A stretch of 64,000 nucleotides of DNA from Centropus unirufus (lineage: Eukaryota > Chordata > Aves > Cuculiformes > Centropidae), in contig VYZI01000029.1 in the NCBI GenBank assembly GCA_013397695.1, forward strand, positions 3,188,100 through 3,252,099, written 5' to 3'. The notes beneath the pieces were generated by a model. That model saw nothing but the letters and a program-made list of their open reading frames with translations, was not told the origin of the DNA and did not search any database. The translations under genes were made by a program, and so were the position numbers. Shown here in pieces: positions 26,201-40,339 of the stretch (position 1 is the first letter of the stretch; each line of letters begins with the position of its first letter).

Positions 26201-28155
26201 CGTCATATAACTGGTAATTATCCAGTAGAAGCCTTTCCCTCCTAGAAGTCCCTCATGCCAAGATTTTATCAGTTTTAGCATTGAGACTTAACTGTCCCCA
26301 GTTATCATAGTTAGAGATTATAACAGGTCTACAAATCAAATTAAACCTCACTTCTGGTTTTAATCCAGTCTTAACTATGAAAGTGAATTCCTTCAGATTT
26401 GACACCTTCCTTTGAGCTCTCTGGAATAGCCACCATCTGAGACAAGTTGGCCATTGGAGGAGAGAGATAGGAGTCAGTGTGGTGATTCTTGTACTCTAAT
26501 GTCTATAGAAGAGTATCCTTTATATTTGGTCTGGGGTGCAGGACAAAGTCCTGTGTGTATCCCTGTCACCTTTACAGGGTAGGCTTGCTCTAAGAGCTGC
26601 AGACCCCTACAAATGAACATAGCAATGATTGCAATTTCTCTGCAACTGTAGAAGATATCCAGCTAGAGCAGGATTCACCCCTGCAACAAATATCAGCATT
26701 CTCAGTCAGATTTTCAGAGGCATCCGTGTTACCTGTCTCAGGAACTGGGCCATCTGCCTGGTGATCTTTAAGCCCCTGGGGTCCTTCTCGTGTCACCGGG
26801 AGCTCAAAGATCTGAGGCCTTATTAGTGCTGCTGTTCCATCAGAACAGATTTGCTGCAAATGCACATTTTTTCTGCATCTTACATATTATTCCAGACATT
26901 CAAAGCCAACTCTCTCAAGCTGACCCAAGTGTATTATGATGTATTTAAATCTGATGTGAATCATAAATGTACTGAGGACAAGCTGCTTTGTATTTTCAAT
27001 AAACTTTTGGTTCATGTTTTTTAAGTATGCTTTAGAGTTTTACACACCTTCATCAAAACCAGATGATTATTTTCTATATTCATAGTACACCATCGCTTTG
27101 CCCGCATGTTTACAGCAGCTATTAAAAGAGATGAAAGTCACCACGTGCTTCAGAAGGATTGAGGTAATCACATCCACCAGTGAAACACAATTTTCAGCCC
27201 ATTCAAGCAAGAGTTGCAAGAAAATCCTCAAGAATCAAAACTCCTGGATATAGTTGTGTTATCAGGAACACAGGGATGGAGGCCTGTTAGAGCCTGGTAG
27301 TCTTCCTTATGATGGAGTTGGTGACTGGGACTGACTTCTTGACATATTTGAATGATTGGTACCTAATGAACCTGCGAGCACCAATGTCCATTCAACTGGC
27401 ACTAAAATCCAGAGATTATTCCTATGCTCCTAAATAAATATATTTTCCTTCCTCCTGGAAATAACTTCCCAGGCTGCACAGCTCTGGGATTTACTTACAT
27501 ACAACTTTTGAACGTGCACTTACGCAGTACTGGAATCTGTATTCTGTATTAATATGAAAGGGTGCATCTCAACCAACACCAACAGAGTCTGCTTTGGGCA
27601 AACCAAGTTTTCATTTTATCCGAAGATTTTGAAAACATCTGCATCTATCAGTGCAAGCACAGATTTGGGATTCTCTGTTGCAAGAACATGGTGGTGTTAC
27701 ATACTGAAGATATGGACTCCCAACTGATAAAGATTACAATCTTGCGTTTACCAGTGCTTTTAAGCCTCTTCCAGCAAGAAATAAAAGAATGCAATTGACA
27801 AAGATTCAAATTACTGGGTACAATTACAGCACCTGAAGTATGGAGATGTGAAACTATGATGATCTCATTACCTACAGGTATCAATTTAGAGTCACTCACA
27901 GTAATACCTCACCACGATAACTTTCTTTCTTGGCAGAAATGAAAGTTTGGATACATTTTCATGTGAATGTTAATTATTTTCAAAATTAATTCACTTAGGA
28001 ATAGAGCTCTTACTCACACAGCCTGGCATCCTTTGTAAGTCCCTGTGGTCCTGTTGAAAGCTCAGACACCTGGGCTCTGTCTCTGCAGTCAAGGGAGCAC
28101 TTCACAGAAGATGTCTCAAAGTCCTGTTTTCACAAGTGTCCAGACCAGAGACCTA

Positions 28156-28476
28156 GTTTTTATGAGGGTGTGTAGTGACAGGACAAGGAGGAATGGCTGC
28201 GAATTGGAGGGGAGAAGATTTAGAATAGATAGCAGGAAAAAAATCTTCACAACAAGGGTGATGAGGCTCTGGCATAGATTGACCAGGGAAGCCATGGATG
28301 GCCCCTTCTTGGAATTGTTCAAGGCCAGGCTGGATGAGGCTTTGAGCAGCCTGGTCTGGTGGGAGGTGTCTCTGCCTTTGGCAGAAGGGTTGGAACTGGA
28401 TGATCTTGAAGGTCCCTTCCAACCCAAACCATTCTATGATTCTATGATTCCATGATTCCATGATTCTATGATTCTA
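28156..28476 (+). mobile_element. CR1 LINE 3' end, 5'-truncated
   Basis: This has the typical avian CR1 3' segment: TAGTGACAGGACAAGG, then GGTTGGAACTGGATGATCTT, then CCCTTCCAACCCAAACC. It ends in 5.6 copies of the 8-bp ATTCTATG/ATTCCATG tail at 28431-28475. It is a 5'-truncated, inactive insertion on the + strand. Confidence 0.93.
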
Positions 28477-29151
28477 GTCCATGCATTCAGATACGCTTTC
28501 CTTGAAACTGCAGGCATCCAAGGGACAGGAAGAGAAGGTGCCTTATTCTGACCCTGATAGCGAGTCAGGATACAGTCATAGTGTGCACCTGGCTCGAATA
28601 AGATGACCACAACTTCTGATACAGCTGTTGATTAAAATCTGCCAGTTTTTCTGATGCTAAAAGACACAGTCCTATCCCCAATTTCATCTACACTGCACCA
28701 GCACTTCCAGTCAATTCATTACCTACTTAATTGGCTCAGGTCACTACACTTCATTTTTTTTTCTTCTGTGGTAGTTCTTTGTCCCTTTTGTGAGCTACAG
28801 GCCTTGCTGACTGCTCAGATGAGTGCACTGGGGTCTCCTGAGAGAGGGCTGAACAGGGAGAAGGAGGAGGAAGGAAAGGAGCAGGATTTTTCCTCTTGAC
28901 AGCAGCAAGCTGCAGATCAGCTCAGCTACCACATGAAACCTCACCCTACTACAGCTTATCCCAAGGGCATGGCCAGTGGAAGTACTTTCTAGTTTAACTT
29001 ACAACTACATGCCTCTCAGAATTTTCACCTTATGCACTTTTATGGAGTGTTGTAACACAGCCAATTCATTTAAATCTAAAGGTGTTTCCCCTTCCAAAGT
29101 GTGGTGAAGGCTTTAGAAAAAAACTTATTCATGGCTGGGAAGGAGGAAATT

Positions 29152-29203
29152 AAAAAAAAAAAAAAAAAAAGAGCAAGAAAAAAAAAAAAAAAAAAAGAGC
29201 AAG
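29152..29203 (+). repeat. Tandem duplication of an A19-GAGCAAG unit (26 bp)
   Basis: Nineteen A followed by GAGCAAG occurs twice in exact succession (29152-29177, 29178-29203). The lysine-rich and phenylalanine-rich frames it creates on the two strands are not genes. Confidence 0.9.
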
Positions 29204-29856
29204 AGATGACATTGGCCTGTAAAGAAGCAAATTACAGATGCTCTCCTTATCCGTTGTTTCAGAAAAAAATAAGGTCTATGTCTAAAAATAAGGTTTAAAT
29301 CAGCCCCCAAGCATCTATTAACCTGAGTAATCAGCACTTCCATAGTAGGTCATTAGAGGTCTTGCTGATCTTGGTTGTCTTATATGAGGGGGAAGGTGCA
29401 CTTTCACACACCTTCGTGTTCTTTAGCAGTTTCTCCAGTATGAGGGATGCCAAATAGGTCTTTCATTAATGGAAGACAAACATCTTTCCTTCCCTCTTCC
29501 CAGTCTTTCATGGCAATAGTAATTACTCAGTTTTTACAATGCTTTCCATTCTAAAAAGTCTGAAATAACCTTGCAAGGTATTTACAGAAATCTCTTTACC
29601 CACCAGTGAAGTATTGCTAGCTCTGCAGCTGAGTGTAACACCGTCTCCTTAACAGCTTTACAGTGGTGTTACTCTAAAATTTAGGAGAGACTCCTGCAGC
29701 CAGTTGAAATTACTGTAGGGATTTACAATAGCTGGGTCATAGGAACTGATCTGCCCTGCAAATCAGCTAGCACATTGTAGAAAACACTCCCAGCGGACAC
29801 GGGATTTTGAAAATTGGCAACATGCTTTCTTGGGAAAATGGGAGAAAGGGAAACCA

Positions 29857-29870
29857 CCATTAGGGGGAGC
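29857..29870 (+). promoter_or_regulatory. CTCF-core-like site
   Basis: CCATTAGGGGGAGC fits the CTCF core (CCASYAGRKGGCRS) with two mismatches. Weak evidence without a matrix score. Confidence 0.25.
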
Positions 29871-32800
29871 TCTGTTACGTATTCCATGTATTAGTTTCTT
29901 TTCCCAGCTAACACCAGTTTTGAGGTGGTTTGTTTTTTTTCATTTTTCTCACCAAGGATCATAACCTCTAAGTCGATCATTCTAAAAAGATTTAGACCTC
30001 AAATTGTCTTTCATTTGAATCAACGTTAAACCCCAGTGTAACTTATGATGATCGGTCTTACTGATCTCCCAGTTAATTCCTGGAGGAAGGTGGTGCATGC
30101 AAGTTTGTAATTAGCTAATAACTGTTTGAGAAAGTTTATTCTCTTGGTTCCTTTGTTGCCATTTCTAGCCCTTGCAAAAGTTACTTAATTGCTATCTGTG
30201 GGAGTTTTTTTAGTAGCTCCCTGCCAGCAGATTAATCCACAGAAGTAACTGTTACTCTAGTGACTGTGCTGGCGGAATTGAGAGATGCTCTGTAACTGTA
30301 TTACCGAAAATAAGCAGTAGTTCAGCCGTGGGTGCCTGATCTATAGCGTGTGCCACTTCGGGTTTGGGGTTTTTCTGTTTGTTTTGGATGTTTTGGGTAT
30401 ACAATAGTAGGCTTAACTGATTCAGTAGAACCCAGTGTGATGAACAATGAGTTGTACGTCGACAATCTGTGTTGGACAGTTCTTGGGATATTTATGTACA
30501 AACGTCTATCTACCTTAATAGAGAATAGTGCTGAAAAAAAAAAAAACTTGAAGAAAAACAAATCAAGAAAACTCATATTTCAGTAAAATACTTAAGTGTT
30601 GTTGAAAGACAATGCCAGGGAGGAAAACAAACACCAGCACAAGATTAGAAGGTCTTATCAGTATAAATCTTAGCAGTTTTAAGACAGACTCTCGCAAGAA
30701 TAGCAACTGTTGGAGCTTTTTAACCTGATGCAGGTATCAACTGGCATATATGAAGATGTTAATAATGACTACAGGATGTCAGACCCTGACCTTACACTGA
30801 AACAAATGTATGCACTGACTTCTTAATACTTTTGCAAGCAATTATCTTAATGCAATTAGTTCTCCCTATGAAGCAAAAATAAGAAATCTTGTTGCTGTCT
30901 TCTGCCACATCACAGGCTTTCACAGGGAAGAGCTATAAGTTACTGATTGAGTTGGAAAGGTATCCAAGCTAAGCACAACCAGTATACATAGAGTATCCCT
31001 GAATCCCACCTGGAAGATGCTAAATCCATGAGGTCAGCTTTTTATCTATGCAGAATCATTACGGAGACTAGATCTCAACCACTACATATGCCAACAAATT
31101 CTCCTTTCCAAGGTGACTTGTTTTTTCAAACTCTTTGACCACACACGCAATTTGTGTAACATGGTTTCCAGCAAATACTTTCATTAGCAAAGTTAAATAT
31201 AACTTCATTAGCGTAAAGTGATATCTTAAGTACAATCCAGCCTGCTCAAGGAAAAAAGGGAAACGCACTCTAGAAAAAGAATCTGTGCTTTCTGAAAATA
31301 TATGGCGACAAACAGGCAACGGTGGTAAACAGAGGACAATGACTATCTTTCATAACTCTAAGGTGAATTCTTGCCTTTCTGCATCCTTCTAAGTACATAT
31401 TTGGTGATAACAGCTCTGTAAAATATTTGTAATGTCATAGCTTTGGGCATCACTGATGTTATGCACATAGACAACCATCTGTACCTTTTATTACACAGAA
31501 GGCTCAAAAAAGGTAGTGCCTCTGTTGTGAGTTGCATTGTTGGTGAAGAGCAGACTTCTCTCCAGCCTTTCCATGTATGATTTCTAGTCCACATAGGATT
31601 CATTCGAGCTTCCGATATACCTTGGGACTATGTCTACCCCCAGAAATTACTTCAGCTGATCAAAACATAGTTTCACAAAATCATTTCTTTTCTGTTTCTA
31701 TTAAAGAATAGGGAGCAATTAACACAGGTGATATGGAAAAGCCACTCTAACCTTCAAACTGTGGGATGTTGAAGACACCCTAGAAAGGAGATCCTTGGCA
31801 ATGAGAAAAATGTATGTGCATCTAAAATAAACCTGTTAACAAGTTGAAAGGCTTCACTAAAACATCCTTTTATAGTAGCTTTCTGTTGCTCTCTGTCTGT
31901 ACAAAAATACAGACACCTGTGTGCATACAGGGGAAGGGAGAAATCACACCGCAATTTGGGGAGTTAAATTACTCATTCTAGTATATTGCACTCACAAACG
32001 TGCCATGAAGTGATACAGTTTTGTAGAATTTCATTCCTCACCAGTGTTTCCACGTCTTTGAATGAGATTCATCTGCAAGAATGTATTTCTAGTTTCTGAG
32101 CATGTTTGAGGTAGATTTTTGGAGGGAAGTAAAGAGGTGAAAATGTACTTTCTCTCATTCACATATAAGCGCAAAATCAGCTTTCTCTCAAGTGCGAAAA
32201 ATAATCATGAACAGCTCAAAATCTCATCGATGGGCAAGGGTTGTCCATTTCAGGAAAAGCTGAAATGGGGGAGAGAGAGAGATCTCCTATGTTGTTTTGG
32301 TTTTTATTTTATTGCTGTCTCTTTACATTTTCTTCTCCTGAAAAAGAGGTTGCACTCAGTGGCTAAATCTGTCCTCTCAGGGGAGCACGCATTACTACTA
32401 CAGCAGCAGAGGTGGAGGCAGCCCAGGCCCAGAGTCGGCCTCAGCCAGTAATCAGCCCTTTCCTTAATATCAGAAACTCAGTTCCAGCTTCTTGGTTTTA
32501 TCTGTATCTTACAACAAGGGAAAGGGAAGAAATAAATGAAGTTACAAGAACTGAACGATAGATTATGATTAAGCATATAAAGATGAGACAGAAAGAATTA
32601 CTTATTGAAAGATTTGCTCTGCTCAAGGCAGCAGTATTCAGGCTGCCTTCTTAAGTTGTTTTAACTTCTTGCCCTGCTTCTAGGTCTGTAGCTGTGGAGT
32701 TTCCATAGTATATTGTTTTTCATTAGGATGTGGCTACAATGCCCATATTTTCTTAGCACAGAAATTTCCATCATTCTTAGTCCTTTACTTTTGTCCTATT

Positions 32801-35004
32801 GCCTTTTTCTTGCTGACCCTTCCTACTGCTGTAGCAGCTCGACAGGGTACTGTGTAGGTGACTTAGAGATAGCTCCGGAATATTCCACACTTCATTTATT
32901 AAATGGAGCAAGATATGTAATTAGTTCATCATAAGTAGCCTGGGTGAAGCCTTCATCATTAAGTTTGTCAGCTGTCCACATCTGGAGGAGTACTCTAATG
33001 GTATTGCTTCCAGGGTTTAACAGCCCACAGGCTGTGTCTTGTTATTCAGAGACCTCGGGTCTGTGTGCCAGTTCCCCTCTCTCCATTCCCTTGAAGCTGG
33101 AATATAAAGGCAACCATGTTTTCCCTTAAACTTCCCACAAAAGAGTATTGCCTGGTTGAGAAGAGCCCAAGAAAGATAATGTAGCCAGAGCTATAATATC
33201 TTCATGGACTCCAAATACATGGAAGTAGAGAAGTGCAAAGTCTGAGCAGGCACCCCAAAATTAAAAAGAAAATGTTAAGTTGAATCGCAGACACAGACTC
33301 TCCTGGAAACAGGCATGAGGACAAACAATATAAGGAACTGGTGAGTGAATGCAGACCACCTCTCAGCCCATAAGCATTTCATTTAGCTACAAATGCTGTG
33401 ACACCCAAGCAGAATAGGAGATGGTACAAATAAAAGCCTCGCCTTCATCCAGTGATGATCAAATGTTATCATTATCTTAGTGTCATGTGTGCTTAGTGAC
33501 ACATAGCACACAGGCATGAGCATAGTCCCAGATATGGAGATCTAGAAATCTAGTAGAGTTTCAGGGGGTTGGTTTTAAATGTTTATGTGAGTGAGTTTGA
33601 TTGAGATGTCTCTCAGTTTTGGTTTGGTTTTGGGTTATTTTGGGGCTGGAGGTGTCAGAAATATCTCGCAATTCACTACTCTTATTTTGTTTCAGTAGTT
33701 GAGCTTCCATTATTATGCAGAACATTTAACTGGGAGGCTGGCTGAAGTGCCAAAGATTGTGAACACAAAATCTGGATTAAAAAAAAAACATTGAGGGCAG
33801 TGGGTAGAAGGGGTGGGCAGGTCTAACAAACACTGACAGTCAGAACTCCGTATGCTGTCTCTTCCACCATCTATTTTCAGCCCTCATAAAATGAAATTAG
33901 CTACTCTGCTGATAGTCGGGAAGCCCATCCCAAAGGTACGGAAGTCGCAGCTATTTAACACATGCATTTTCCAAGAGTCAGTACAGGGCTTGCATGGGAA
34001 AAGTGCAATCTATGTTACACATCCCTGTTAATGACCTAAAGGACTATGCTCTCACTGCAGAAGAAGGGAAAATTAATCTTCACCACAATTGTTCCATTTC
34101 TCAAACTTCTTTTCAGCAAAGATATAAATGGTGCCAAATATCTATCAGTTTTATGATGACAAGACCATCAAACTTGTTTCATTAAACACCCTCCCCCTCT
34201 TACAACTGTCTAAACAAGATTTTTCCATTTAGTACCCTATCAATCCAGAGTTATGATTATTCAGTAACTGAGGGGATCTCTTGTATTTAAATATTAATGT
34301 TTGTGTAGTTATTAAAGTATTTGATGATTTGTCCAGGGGCACTGTAAAATTAAATATAGCGTGTCATTTATGGTAATACAGAGGAGAATAATAAAAAATC
34401 TTTTTCATTCTGGTTTTGTGCCTGGCTCTGCATGTTACTTTTACTGCTTGCTTGATGGTTTGGGGTATTGTGTATTTTTAAACCTTTTTAAATGCAGGAT
34501 TTCAGAGCATATTGTTAGGAGCATATAAAAGATTATCTCCCAAGTTATGACTTTGTGTTGCTGTGTATGAACCGTTGTCTGACAGTTATACTGCTAAAGG
34601 GGAAGGCAGCTTTCCAAAAAATACTTATCATGTATTGGGTGTAGCAGTACAGTAAGCCCATAAATATTTTGGGAAGCTCACTTTGGTCTATGCTGTATTT
34701 ACTTCCAGAAATCCCCTCAGCCTACCGGAGCAGAAACGTGTATATGTAGTTAGGCTTTTCCACTTATGTATATTTAAAGAACATTATTTAGGCACTCCAC
34801 TGCGACTCCCTCATGCTATAAAGAACAAAAGAGAGAGCAGGAGGGAGAAAAGCAGAGCATCTTATTTGAGGCAAACACTTGGCTGGAATTTGTATGTGTA
34901 CAGGTGTGTAACTTCTTTGTGGATAGGTTTTTTAGGTGGGAAAATGGGGGGAAAACAGGGTCTATGTTTGGATCATTCTGCCGATTTAAAAACAATAGTA
35001 GATA

Positions 35005-35085
35005 AAAATGACTTTCCTAAGGTCACTTAGAGACAGAGGCAGGAAGAGAAAGCAGGTCATATAAATCCAAGTCAGAGCACTTTCT
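35005..35085 (-). mobile_element. MIR-like SINE fragment
   Basis: CTTTCCTAAGGTCACTTAGA, then AGGCAGGAAGAGAA, then AAATCCAAGTCAGAGCACTTTC. This is the order of the MIR segment around AAGGTCACACAGC and CAGTGCTCTTTCC. Diverged. Confidence 0.5.
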
Positions 35086-37184
35086 ATGGGACCAGACTGG
35101 TATTTCCTGCTGAAAAAATAAAATGAGTTAAAATCTTGAATGACTGCTTTTACCGCACAACAGAGTGTGTTGATTGAGGTCTCCTTCAGCTTTTTTGTAT
35201 AGGTCTGTGTGAAAAGATTCTGTGGCTAATGAGGGACAGCTGTCACAGGATGCTTCTCTTCTTGGTAAGAAGATGTAGCAATCTAACATATATTTTTAAA
35301 ATATACCTGGTAAAATGAATGAAAATAAAGCTGATCGTAACTTCCTGAGTGTGTATATATGTATGTATGTGCGTGATGTGACAAAATGACAGTACGGCAG
35401 CTTCGCTTATAAGTTGTAAGCATGCAAAAGTCAGGACATTCATTTAGTGTTCTCAATAATTTACCTGTCTTCTTACTACTCAGTACAAAGAATTGTTGCA
35501 CTTCGTGTTAATTTTGATAGTAAGATATTGAGTGCAATTTTTTTTCACTAGCTTGACTGGAAACACTTCACAGGAGGTTTGGGATCCTCATTATGTAACA
35601 GCAATTTAGAAAATTTTAATTAGGGATGTATATATGCATGTGAGACATCCAGATTATGGTTCCAATCCAAAGCCCACTGCAGGCAGTGGAAAGACTCGCA
35701 TTAAGTACATGAATAGCTTGATCAAACCCCAAATGCTTACACTAGGAATAACACACAAATTAGAGTTACTGCCTTTTTCAGAGGATACGTCAGTCTGCAC
35801 AGACCTCAGTGCTACCACAAAGAGGCTGTTTCCCTTTTCAAACAGGCTGGTATATGTTTACATTAAACCTTGGCATGTGGCGTGAATATGCCCAACTAGC
35901 AAGCCCAGGCTGCCTGAAAGAGCCGGAATGGCAATGCAGCAAAGTATCTGTAGCCTCAGGAGTGGTGTCTGGAAAGAGCTTTACCATGAGCAGTGAAGAA
36001 CAGAGCCCACATGGCTCAGAGATGGATGCGATATGTAAATCTTCACTCCTTCTCTGTGTTTCAACGGGGTCTTAAGGCATGTACGCAAAAGCAGCGAGTG
36101 GTTCAGCTGAACACCAAGCAAGAGTGCAAGATGCAGGACTAAAGCAGCTGCAAAGCGCAGAGCTGGTGTCCGTCTCGTGGAGGCCACAGAAAGTCTTAGG
36201 AGACTGTCCCCACAACCTCCTGCAGGATAGCCATGAAACACAGGGCTTTCATCACAGACTTTGAAAAACAGATGCTCTTACCGCCTTAGAACTGCAACAG
36301 CTTCTATCAGAGAGCTCTATCAAAACACACCTGTCATCTTCTGTCTTGGCACTTCACTCCTGTCACCTCACTTCACTGTGACTGCACGCTGCCTATACCT
36401 TGCGCTTCACCTCAGACCCAAATTCCCTTCAGTTTCTCTCTTCAGGGCTTATGCCTCTCTCATCCATTATGATTTGTATATGGTAAATCAGGATCCTTAG
36501 CTCTTATCTCATTTTTACCAAAGGTGAAATGTTTTTCATTCCATTTCCTTATGAATGTATCTGCCCAATGCCTCTACATCCACATGCAAGGAAGACCTTA
36601 AAAAACTCTGCCCTGGCACTTTGTCATCCTTCAAACCATTCCCCTACTCTCAGTGTTGTGATGACTAAAAAGTTATCTGAGAATGGTTAAACAGCTGGTG
36701 TGCTATGACCACCACTTCTTAAAAGTAATTGTAATCCTCTCACTGTAACCTCATGATGTCTCTATCTCTTTGTTGTATCCATCTGTTGTCTCTTATCATG
36801 TACTTGGACTGCAAAATATCTAGGATAAAAAGCAGCCCTTTTCGTTCACACACACATACACACAGATAAATAAGCGTAGTACCTTGCACTCCAGCACCTC
36901 CACCACTGCCACTGCTGGGTTCCCTGACTGTTATCTCAAGCACAACTAAATGATAATGATATTTTTTTAAAAAAAAAATGGATTGGAAGATAATTATACA
37001 CACACATGTCACGTATGTGATATATATATATACTTCTCTTTCATTTAAGAAAATATTAATTTTAGATACATTTATGTCAGTGTATATTAAAAATACACAG
37101 AGATACAGGGCATATATCAGACCCCAGTGCACTGTTAAAAAGTTACTGGAAATTGGTGTGCCCCATTATATACCTCTAATATTG

Positions 37185-37312
37185 GGATATTAATTCTCCA
37201 CCTCACAAGGATGTTGCAAGGATTAGTTAACAAACTAGGATTTATAAAGTACTTTGAAGATGAAAAGAGCTATCTAAATGTGCATTTTTATTATTATTGT
37301 TGTTGTTAATAA
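37185..37312 (+). mobile_element. CORE-SINE/MIR-type fragment with TTATTATTATTG tail
   Basis: It reads CACCTCACAAGGATGTTGCA AGGATTAGTT, then AAAGTACTTTGAAGATGAAA AGAGCTATCTAAATG, then a TTATTATTATTGTTGTTGTT tail. This is the classical end of MIR/CORE-SINE elements (AAGCGCTTTGAGAT ... GCTATATAA, trinucleotide tail). It is the best preserved SINE remnant in the window. Confidence 0.6.
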
Positions 37313-37819
37313 ACCATGTTTATTCAAACTTGTCAGAAGCACTAAATATGCAAAATCTGGTTTGTTTTTTTGTTCTTTTACTGGCGCAATGAAGTTCTCT
37401 GCATGCCGAGGAGGACTGCGTGATGTTTTATTTGTCATAAGTGTTTTCCCACCAGTACATGACCCTCCTCCTGCTACTTACTTATGTAAGAAATGATAGG
37501 TGGGCGTTACAGGTGGCCTCTAGAAATGACACCATGACCAAAGGTTACCAAAGAAGTACTGTCTTCTCTGTTGTAATTAGAGCCGTGCTAATCCCGAGCT
37601 GTGATTCCACGGGTACAGAAGAGATTTGTTGTTTCAAGAACCAGGAATGGACAGGCAAAGAGTGGTCATTCCACAGCCCATGCAGAGAAGCCATGAAGAG
37701 CCTGCCTGGACAAGGTTGCGCTCCCTGCAGTGGTTTCAAGTTTAACCATGGGGGAATGACGGCATCACAGCATCTATCGTTCCTAGTGGAGGGTAGGGAA
37801 TATAAAGGTTCATGGTGCT

Positions 37820-38122
37820 AGAGAAGAGGAGGCTGAGGGGAGAGCTTATCACTGCCTACAATTGCCTGAAAGGAGGTTGTGGAGAGGTGGGTGCTGATCT
37901 CTTCTCCCAGGTGACAGGTGATAGGACAAGGGGGAATGGCCTCAAGCGGCGCCTCAAGGGCAGGTTCGGGTTGGAGGTGGTGGCATCACCATCCCTAGAG
38001 GTGTTTAAAAGATGGGTAGGTAGATGAGGTACTTAAGGATATGGTTTAGTGGCAGAGAGGTACAGTTGGACTCAATGATCTCAAAGGTCTTTTCCAACGT
38101 GGTGATTTTATGATTCTATGAT
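37820..38122 (+). mobile_element. CR1 LINE 3' end with internal deletion
   Basis: It begins at GAGAAGAGGAGGCTGAGGGG and proceeds through the CTGAAAGGAGGTTGTGG segment. It ends in GGTCTTTTCCAACGTGG and a short ATTCTATGAT tail. Around 37970-37980 the expected FFTxR-coding stretch is missing, apparently a deletion of several tens of bases. It belongs to a different CR1 subfamily from the copies at 28 and 40 kb, judged by its end sequence. Confidence 0.9.
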
Positions 38123-40339
38123 CAGAAAACCAAAGCAAAACAATTCGTAGGAAATCATGCTCTGCTTCCAGAGGGAACTGCTCCCTTCTGAGCCCTTTCT
38201 ACTTTTTGCCTCCTGCACCCCCTGCTGCTGTGGCCCTGCAGCTCCCCTGCTAGGAGGTAACAGCCAGGCTCAGATGGATGTGTCCCCAAAGGAAAGTGAC
38301 CCAGATGAGCTGCCCCACTGCCTCTTCCATTCTTGAGTTTGGTGTACAAACGCAGGGAGGTTCTGAGTAGAGGATTTGCTTTTCCTTGCCAGCAGCATTC
38401 AAGATCTAAACCTGGTGCCCAGTTCAGTATCCTTGGTTCTTCAGAAAAAGTGCACGGCATGCCACTGTGTAGCTGGGTTAGCAGTTGGTATTCTCAGACC
38501 TAAGCTGTCTAGACTAAAGCTCACTGATGAAAGAAGCTAATGGAAATAAAATATATTGATTAAAATGACATGTTTTGCCCTACCACCGTATTATCATGAC
38601 AGGAACACTGTAGTAATTTCCATTCATAGACAGGACACACACAGACACGGAGTCATAGAGGAAGTTACAATACACACATTGGGTAGGAAGAAATGACTTG
38701 ATCAAACCAAATGCTGGCATGAGGACAGATCAAATGATGCCACATGGAAAATTATGGTTTGGAATGAAAAAGTCGTCCATTTAACAGTACATAAAGTCTC
38801 TGTAATATGCATAAAATCAGCAGCTAGCAGATGTTTTCTGACACAGTGCATCTGCATGAAGCTGAGGCGCGTTCAATTCCACTGTAGTAGCAATGCACGG
38901 AGCAGATCTAACGGCAGACTCTCCAGACAGATGAAGGCAGCCCTGCCCTTCTTTAATAATGACAATAAATTATAACCTGTATTAATTAGTGATCAGGGAT
39001 TCAATGATGGACTCAGATGCAGTTGTGGGAGGTATCATACAGAGGATGAGAGAAAACCTATCATCCATTGGTAACAGATTGGATGAGGAAAGAATTTTGT
39101 GACAGCTCCCTGATTGATAAGATCTTGCTGAAAATATCACCTTGGGGTTACAACGCTCCATTCACACCTTGGAGCCAAAGGCAACTATTTTTAAATCTCA
39201 GGAAAATTTCTTTAGCCACTTTACGTCGGCAGAAATGCAAATGAAAGTAATTTTTTCTTCATTTAAAATTAATAGTGTGCATTTTATTTCATAGAGATGG
39301 CTGAGTTTTGAGAAAGTACCTGTCCTGAGCGTGACAGTTGATTTAAAGAAATGATACATCAAGGGCATTTTTCTTTCCTGAGGTTACTCGCTAGCGGGGA
39401 GCTTGTGGAGGAAAATACAATATGGACCTGTCTCAGGCTTCTCCGTTATCCTAAATAGCCATTCATGCCTACCCATGACACATTATAACCACTCACAGTA
39501 GGCAGTGCAGTTCTTCACAAATCAGTCTTTGTTCTTCAGTGATTTTACCAGAAGTAATCTTTAATGACTGAGAGACCTAAAAGTCAGAATTAATGCTTAA
39601 CTGGTCATTTCTACAATAACCAATAAAAATATGGAAGCTCTCAATACTTTCAATTTTTATTTCAGGTCACCTGCACAGGTGAGGTTCTCTTAGAGTCCAT
39701 CAGCCCTTGTGACAAACTGATTTATTTCAAATTAACATGTGAAGACTAACACCAATTGAACAAAACACTGAAGTAACAGTCTGACTTGATCAAAGGCGGC
39801 TGAGAAGCACCTAGTCGTGGGCACAATGACATTGTGTCTTGGACACCATATGGCCATCTGCTTGTGGCTCATATGCATCAGGGAAGGAGACTTTAAAAGC
39901 TTCTGTCATGAAAATGCAGTTCTTATAGTATGGACCAGAGATTGTGTATCTTCTGAAGCCACTGTGATAAATGATTTTTAAGTTTCTCAGCTATTTTCAA
40001 AGCCTTTCCTGGGACAGTTCAGAGTTAGAAATCTCTTCAGCCTCCACTAACATGAATTCTCAAAGCACTTCTCTGAAACAAGTGTCTGCAACAAGAATGA
40101 GGTGCCAGTACAGGAAGCAGAAAGCTGCCTATGGAACTACCTTCCTTTTGAGAACACTGGAACAGTCACAGATCTTCCTGCCACAAGACCACTTTTTGTC
40201 CAATAGACACAGTAGCAATACAATTCAATAAATAAACAAATCAAATGCTACCTGCAAAATATAAATGTAGGGGAGAGAGGAAGTATATGCCTCTAAATAA
40301 TTATTAAATCATATCAGATATCATGGAGGTAAGCTGACA
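38123..40339. other. Intergenic between two CR1 copies; nothing recognised
   Basis: AT-rich sequence with only short chance ORFs; the GC-richer patch at 38,160-38,420 shows no coding features. Confidence 0.7.

Larger units (their letters stand above)
15401..28155. other. Intergenic; no gene recognised
   Basis: No exon, RNA gene or transposon is clear in this 12.7 kb, beyond the octamer pair (23.2 kb), the palindrome (19.4 kb) and the unassigned protein-like remnant (21.9 kb). Its low repeat content makes it a place to look for conserved non-coding elements. Confidence 0.65.
28477..37184. other. Intergenic; no gene recognised
   Basis: It holds the A-rich tandem duplication (29.15 kb), a CTCF-like word (29.86 kb), the MIR-like piece (35.0 kb), and short TATG/CA-type simple repeats near 35,350 and 36,846. 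Confidence 0.7.

Noticed and set aside
29101..29343. Lys-rich and Phe-rich frames
   Set aside because: Artefacts of two A19 tracts.
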